Source: an uncultured Lachnospiraceae bacterium (GTDB lineage Bacteria; Bacillota; Clostridia; Lachnospirales; Lachnospiraceae). Taken from it: a DNA stretch of 35,828 bases. Below the pieces are notes generated by a model. That model was given only the letters and a program-made list of their open reading frames with translations, did no database searches and was not told the origin of the DNA. Below are positions 33,023-35,828 of this stretch, in pieces; the stretch's first letter is position 1, and each line of letters begins with the position of its first letter. The position numbers were made by a program, and so were the translations under genes. The stretch is taken from contig CANOLA010000028.1 of assembly GCA_947566705.1 (NCBI GenBank), positions 1 through 35,828 on the forward strand, in the 5' to 3' direction.

Positions 33023-33796
33023 TTATTCTAAAGTTTCCATTGACATCTCCGGCAGATAGTCCTTTGGATTAACAGCTTCCCCGTCCTTTTCCAGGGCAAA
33101 ATAGACATTACTTCCTTCTGTCACATAATATTTGGTCGGCTCGTTTACATATCCAAGAGTCTGTCCCTGCTCCACCATATCTCCTTTTGCAAAGTTCAGC
33201 TCCTTTAACTGCCCGTATACTGCCGTATAGCCGTCTCCCAGGTCCTGTTTTACGGTACATCCGGTTACTTCGTTTTCACTGATATCTATGATTTTACCCT
33301 TTGCCATGGAAATGACTTTGTCATTGACTGCACCGCCGATTACCATTGCGGGATTATAGCGGTATACTTCCAGGGTAGGGAAAAATATCGTGGCATCCAT
33401 GCTGTAGTCAAGAAGAATTTCCCCTTCTATCGGCCATGCCGTTTTTGTTTTGTCAAAATGTAAGGTATCTGCCTTTGCGGTTGGAACTGTTTCCTCAGGC
33501 TTCTTATCCTCTTTTGCAGTTTCTTCCGGTTCCTTTTCTTCTTCCTTTTCCTTCGCTGTTTCTTCTTCAGCAGTTCTCTGTTCCTGCACTTTCTGTGCTG
33601 CCTTTGCCTGCTCGGCTGCAGGATTCACGTTTGTCTTAGGCTTCACTTCATTGGAAGCCGGAGAGGTCTGCTGCGTCTCCTGCTGCTGGGCGGCATGTTT
33701 GCGTTCCTGGCCTTTTTCCGTTGCATACACACTTGCGAATCCAATTGCACCCGCCACAAGACAGGCCACTGCTGCTATATACTGTTGTTTTTTCAT
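33023..33796 (-). CDS. Degenerate M23/LytM-domain protein, SpoIIQ-like
   Basis: GGAGG, 8 bases ahead of ATG 33794-33796, fixes the start; the product is 257 residues. It has an N-terminal TM anchor (about 6-25), a long Glu/Lys/Pro-rich linker (27-115) and a C-terminal LytM-like domain (about 120-250). Metal ligands of M23 peptidases are missing: Y-G-Q-L at 194-197 replaces Y-x-H-L, V-Y-F at 231-233 replaces the final HxF-type motif, and no HxxxD is found near 150. It is thus probably a scaffold, as SpoIIQ is in B. subtilis where it meets SpoIIIAH between the sporulating compartments. That role is inference. Confidence 0.75.
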   Translation of the reverse strand: MKKQQYIAAVACLVAGAIGFASVYATEKGQERKHAAQQQETQQTSPASNEVKPKTNVNPAAEQAKAAQKVQEQRTAEEETAKEKEEEKEPEETAKEDKKPEETVPTAKADTLHFDKTKTAWPIEGEILLDYSMDATIFFPTLEVYRYNPAMVIGGAVNDKVISMAKGKIIDISENEVTGCTVKQDLGDGYTAVYGQLKELNFAKGDMVEQGQTLGYVNEPTKYYVTEGSNVYFALEKDGEAVNPKDYLPEMSMETLE

Positions 33797-33854
33797 TGGG
33801 CTTTCCTCCATCATCATTTTGTCTTTGATGACAGTATTACCACCCGAAAAGTTT

Positions 33855-34730
33855 TTATTCAATATTCTGTCTGTCAAAAATTAGGTTACTGAGCCTGGCA
33901 AACTGTTCCAGGGAAAGTGCTTCCCCGCGGACATTTGCCGGCACGCCAAGCTCTTCAATGCATGACTGCAGCGCTTCTTTTCCTATGGAAAATGCACCAT
34001 AATTATTCAGACCGTTTGCCAGTGTTTTTCTTCTCTGGTTAAAGGATGCACGGATAACCTGAAACAGAATTTTTTCACTTTTGACATCCACAGGCGGTTT
34101 TTCATGCCGTGTCAGACGGATGACCGAACTGCCGACCTTTGGCTGTGGTATAAAACAGTCCGGTGAAACATCTGCAATAATTTCAGGCAGCGCGTAATAC
34201 TGCACTGCAAGGGACAGCGCCCCGTATTCTTTGTTTCCCGGTCCCTGCTGCATCCTCTCTGCCACTTCCTTCTGTACCATTATCGTAATGCTGTCAATCG
34301 GCGCATGGCTTTCAAAAAGCTGCATAATAATCGGCGTTGTGATATAGTACGGCAGATTTGCAACTACTTTAACCGGTTTTCCGCCATTTTTTTCCCTGAC
34401 AAATTCTGCAAGATTTATTTTTAAAATATCTTCATTAATCACATCCACATTATCATATGCAGACAGTGTATCTTTTAATATCGGAATCAGGCTGGTATCT
34501 ATTTCCACCGTGGCAACTTTTCTGGCGGACTCGCAGAGAACCTGCGTCATTGTGCCGATTCCAGGTCCGATTTCCAGAACAAAATCATCCGCTGTAATCT
34601 GTGCCGCTTCTATAATCTCCTCCAGAATTCCCATATTTATCAGGAAATTCTGCCCGTATTTTTTTTGAAAATTAAAGCGGTACTTTTTCAGTACGGCAAT
34701 GGTATTTCCCGGATTTCCCAACGCTGCCAT
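33855..34730 (-). CDS. rsmA: 16S rRNA (adenine1518/1519-N6)-dimethyltransferase RsmA/KsgA
   Basis: The 291-residue protein has the KsgA pattern: KKYGQNFLIN at 23-32, SAM-binding LEIGPGIG at 52-59, VEID acidic loop near 75, NLPYYI from 125, and the C-terminal RNA-binding helix KVGSSVIRL/SFNQRRKTL. It dimethylates the two adjacent adenines of the helix 45 loop in the small subunit. AGGAG precedes ATG 34730. It follows the chemotaxis receptor by 21 bases on the same strand, though the two are unlikely to be functionally linked. Confidence 0.97.
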   Translation of the reverse strand: MAALGNPGNTIAVLKKYRFNFQKKYGQNFLINMGILEEIIEAAQITADDFVLEIGPGIGTMTQVLCESARKVATVEIDTSLIPILKDTLSAYDNVDVINEDILKINLAEFVREKNGGKPVKVVANLPYYITTPIIMQLFESHAPIDSITIMVQKEVAERMQQGPGNKEYGALSLAVQYYALPEIIADVSPDCFIPQPKVGSSVIRLTRHEKPPVDVKSEKILFQVIRASFNQRRKTLANGLNNYGAFSIGKEALQSCIEELGVPANVRGEALSLEQFARLSNLIFDRQNIE

Positions 34731-34751
34731 TTATTTATCTCCTGCTATGTA

Positions 34752-35828
34752 TTATCTGGTCCGGAAGAAATTCAGGTCATTTTCCAGACGGTTTGCCATC
34801 TCCTTAAGTTCCCCGGATGCACCCACAAGATTTTCAATATTCTGGTTAAACTCTGTCATGGAAGCCGTTGTCTCCTGCGTGGACGCCGCATTTTGCTCGG
34901 AAATTGCAGATAAACCTGTAATAATTTCCTCCACATTTCTTCTCGCCTCATCACAGATTCTGGTCTGCTCTTTAATCACATCTGTTTCTTTGCCGGAATC
35001 CTCAATGCCGTGCTCCAGAACCTCAAAATGTTCCTGTGTCTGCGTCAGTTTCTGCTGCTGGGTTTCAACAATCTCCGTAACCTCATCCACAATCTTTACC
35101 GTCAGGTCTGCTTCACGCGCCAGCTCCTCAATAATCTGCTTAATGATATCCGCTGATTCACTGGACTGCACAGCCAGATTCTGAATCTCGGTTGCCACCA
35201 CGGCAAATCCCCTGCCCGCCTCGCCTGCACGTGCCGCCTCGATGCTTGCATTTAAGGATAACAGATTGGTCTGGTCGGCAATCGAAGTAATCAGTTCGGC
35301 TGCCTCACGAATTTTCTGTACGGACTGGTTGGTAGTATGTGTCTGTCTGGATACCTGTGAAAATACTTCCACGGTTTTCCGGTTCGTCTGTCCCAGTTCC
35401 TCCATAAACCGGGCGGACTCGCTGCTGACTTCATGCATCTGGTCTGCCATTTCCCCCAAATGCCGGATGCTCTGTACAATTCCCTCAAAAGCAATACCCA
35501 TCTGCTGAATCTGTCCTGACGCACTGTCTGTTTCGCCAGCCTGGGTTGTGGCACCGCTGGAAATTCCTTCTACCGCCATACCGATTTCCATGGAAGTCTG
35601 GTTACTGTTTTCTGCCATGGTATCCAGTTTTTCCCCGGACTGCTTTACTGCACATGAAATATTCTGTGCAGAGGAAATTACTTCCGACAACCTGTCCAGA
35701 AAGTCATTTACATATTTACCAAAAACAGAAAATTCATCCCTGCCCCGGATTTCTGCCCTTACCGCAAGGTTTCCTCCCGTCATCTCGGAAAGCGTGTCTT
35801 TAAAGATATGAATACTGCTGTTCATTGT
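34752..35828 (-). CDS. Methyl-accepting chemotaxis protein, C-terminal part (5' end off the window)
   Basis: The frame is open through the right edge: a Thr codon precedes the first Met at 35825, so the N-terminal sensor and TM part lie outside. The visible 357 residues contain the end of a HAMP-like segment (about 1-50), long signalling helices with methylation-region character, and the conserved hairpin tip [20 protein letters not shown] followed by [13 protein letters not shown] (about 182-215). It ends with the normal C-terminal helix pair. It is a standard MCP that relays ligand signals to CheA/CheW. Confidence 0.95.
   Translation of the reverse strand, partial: TMNSSIHIFKDTLSEMTGGNLAVRAEIRGRDEFSVFGKYVNDFLDRLSEVISSAQNISCAVKQSGEKLDTMAENSNQTSMEIGMAVEGISSGATTQAGETDSASGQIQQMGIAFEGIVQSIRHLGEMADQMHEVSSESARFMEELGQTNRKTVEVFSQVSRQTHTTNQSVQKIREAAELITSIADQTNLLSLNASIEAARAGEAGRGFAVVATEIQNLAVQSSESADIIKQIIEELAREADLTVKIVDEVTEIVETQQQKLTQTQEHFEVLEHGIEDSGKETDVIKEQTRICDEARRNVEEIITGLSAISEQNAASTQETTASMTEFNQNIENLVGASGELKEMANRLENDLNFFRTR

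Overview
The window reads as chromosome of a low-to-moderate GC Bacillota, most likely a Lachnospiraceae-type Clostridium relative. The clues are the strong AGGAGG-type ribosome sites, two copies of the AAA-ATPase-like/PD-(D/E)XK gene family that is expanded in gut Clostridia, a GHKL/LytTR two-component system, a bacterial glycerol-1-phosphate dehydrogenase and a degenerate SpoIIQ-like LytM protein. The family assignment is inference. Almost every gene is on the minus strand, so transcription runs from right to left; only the glycerol-1-phosphate dehydrogenase gene (20135-21202) is on the plus strand. I saw no rRNA, tRNA, CRISPR array or transposase.

Left part (1-15.1 kb) is a defence island that runs off the left edge. 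From a good promoter at 15064-15092 the order is: SNF2-type helicase, DUF4391 protein, a protein with a HEPN-like RX4H motif, type III DNA methyltransferase (Mod), a two-TM coiled-coil protein carrying a one-base frameshift, a DUF6429 protein, a Septu-like pair (PtuA ATPase and PtuB HNH nuclease), the type III restriction subunit (Res), a small membrane coiled-coil protein and a Schlafen/AlbA_2-type protein. The Septu-like cassette interrupts the Mod...Res unit. A decayed second copy of the C-terminal half of the membrane-protein gene lies on the far side of the cassette, and PtuB's last four codons and stop are built from that repeat. The island is therefore a nested, recombined composite.

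Middle part (15.1-21.2 kb): two paralogous AAA-ATPase-like/PD-(D/E)XK proteins flank a FAD oxidoreductase with a C-terminal Rieske domain. The glycerol-1-phosphate dehydrogenase gene follows, ending 1 base from the convergent DUF4173 gene.

Signalling/export part (21.2-29.5 kb): DUF4173 membrane protein, XRE regulator and DUF2975 membrane protein form one unit whose promoter overlaps a perfect 19-bp inverted repeat. Upstream lies an ABC ATPase with two permeases, a small secreted protein, a leader with a possible 19-residue peptide ORF, a 20-bp tandem direct repeat, then an AgrC-like histidine kinase and a LytTR response regulator with their own promoter. This looks like a peptide/ABC/two-component module.

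Right part (29.5 kb to end): a HipA/CtkA-like kinase that appears to lack its N-terminal lobe, with a small partner gene; a hotdog thioesterase; a DEAD-box RNA helicase; a degenerate LytM protein; rsmA (ksgA); and a chemotaxis receptor cut by the right edge. Three hairpin terminators separate these units.
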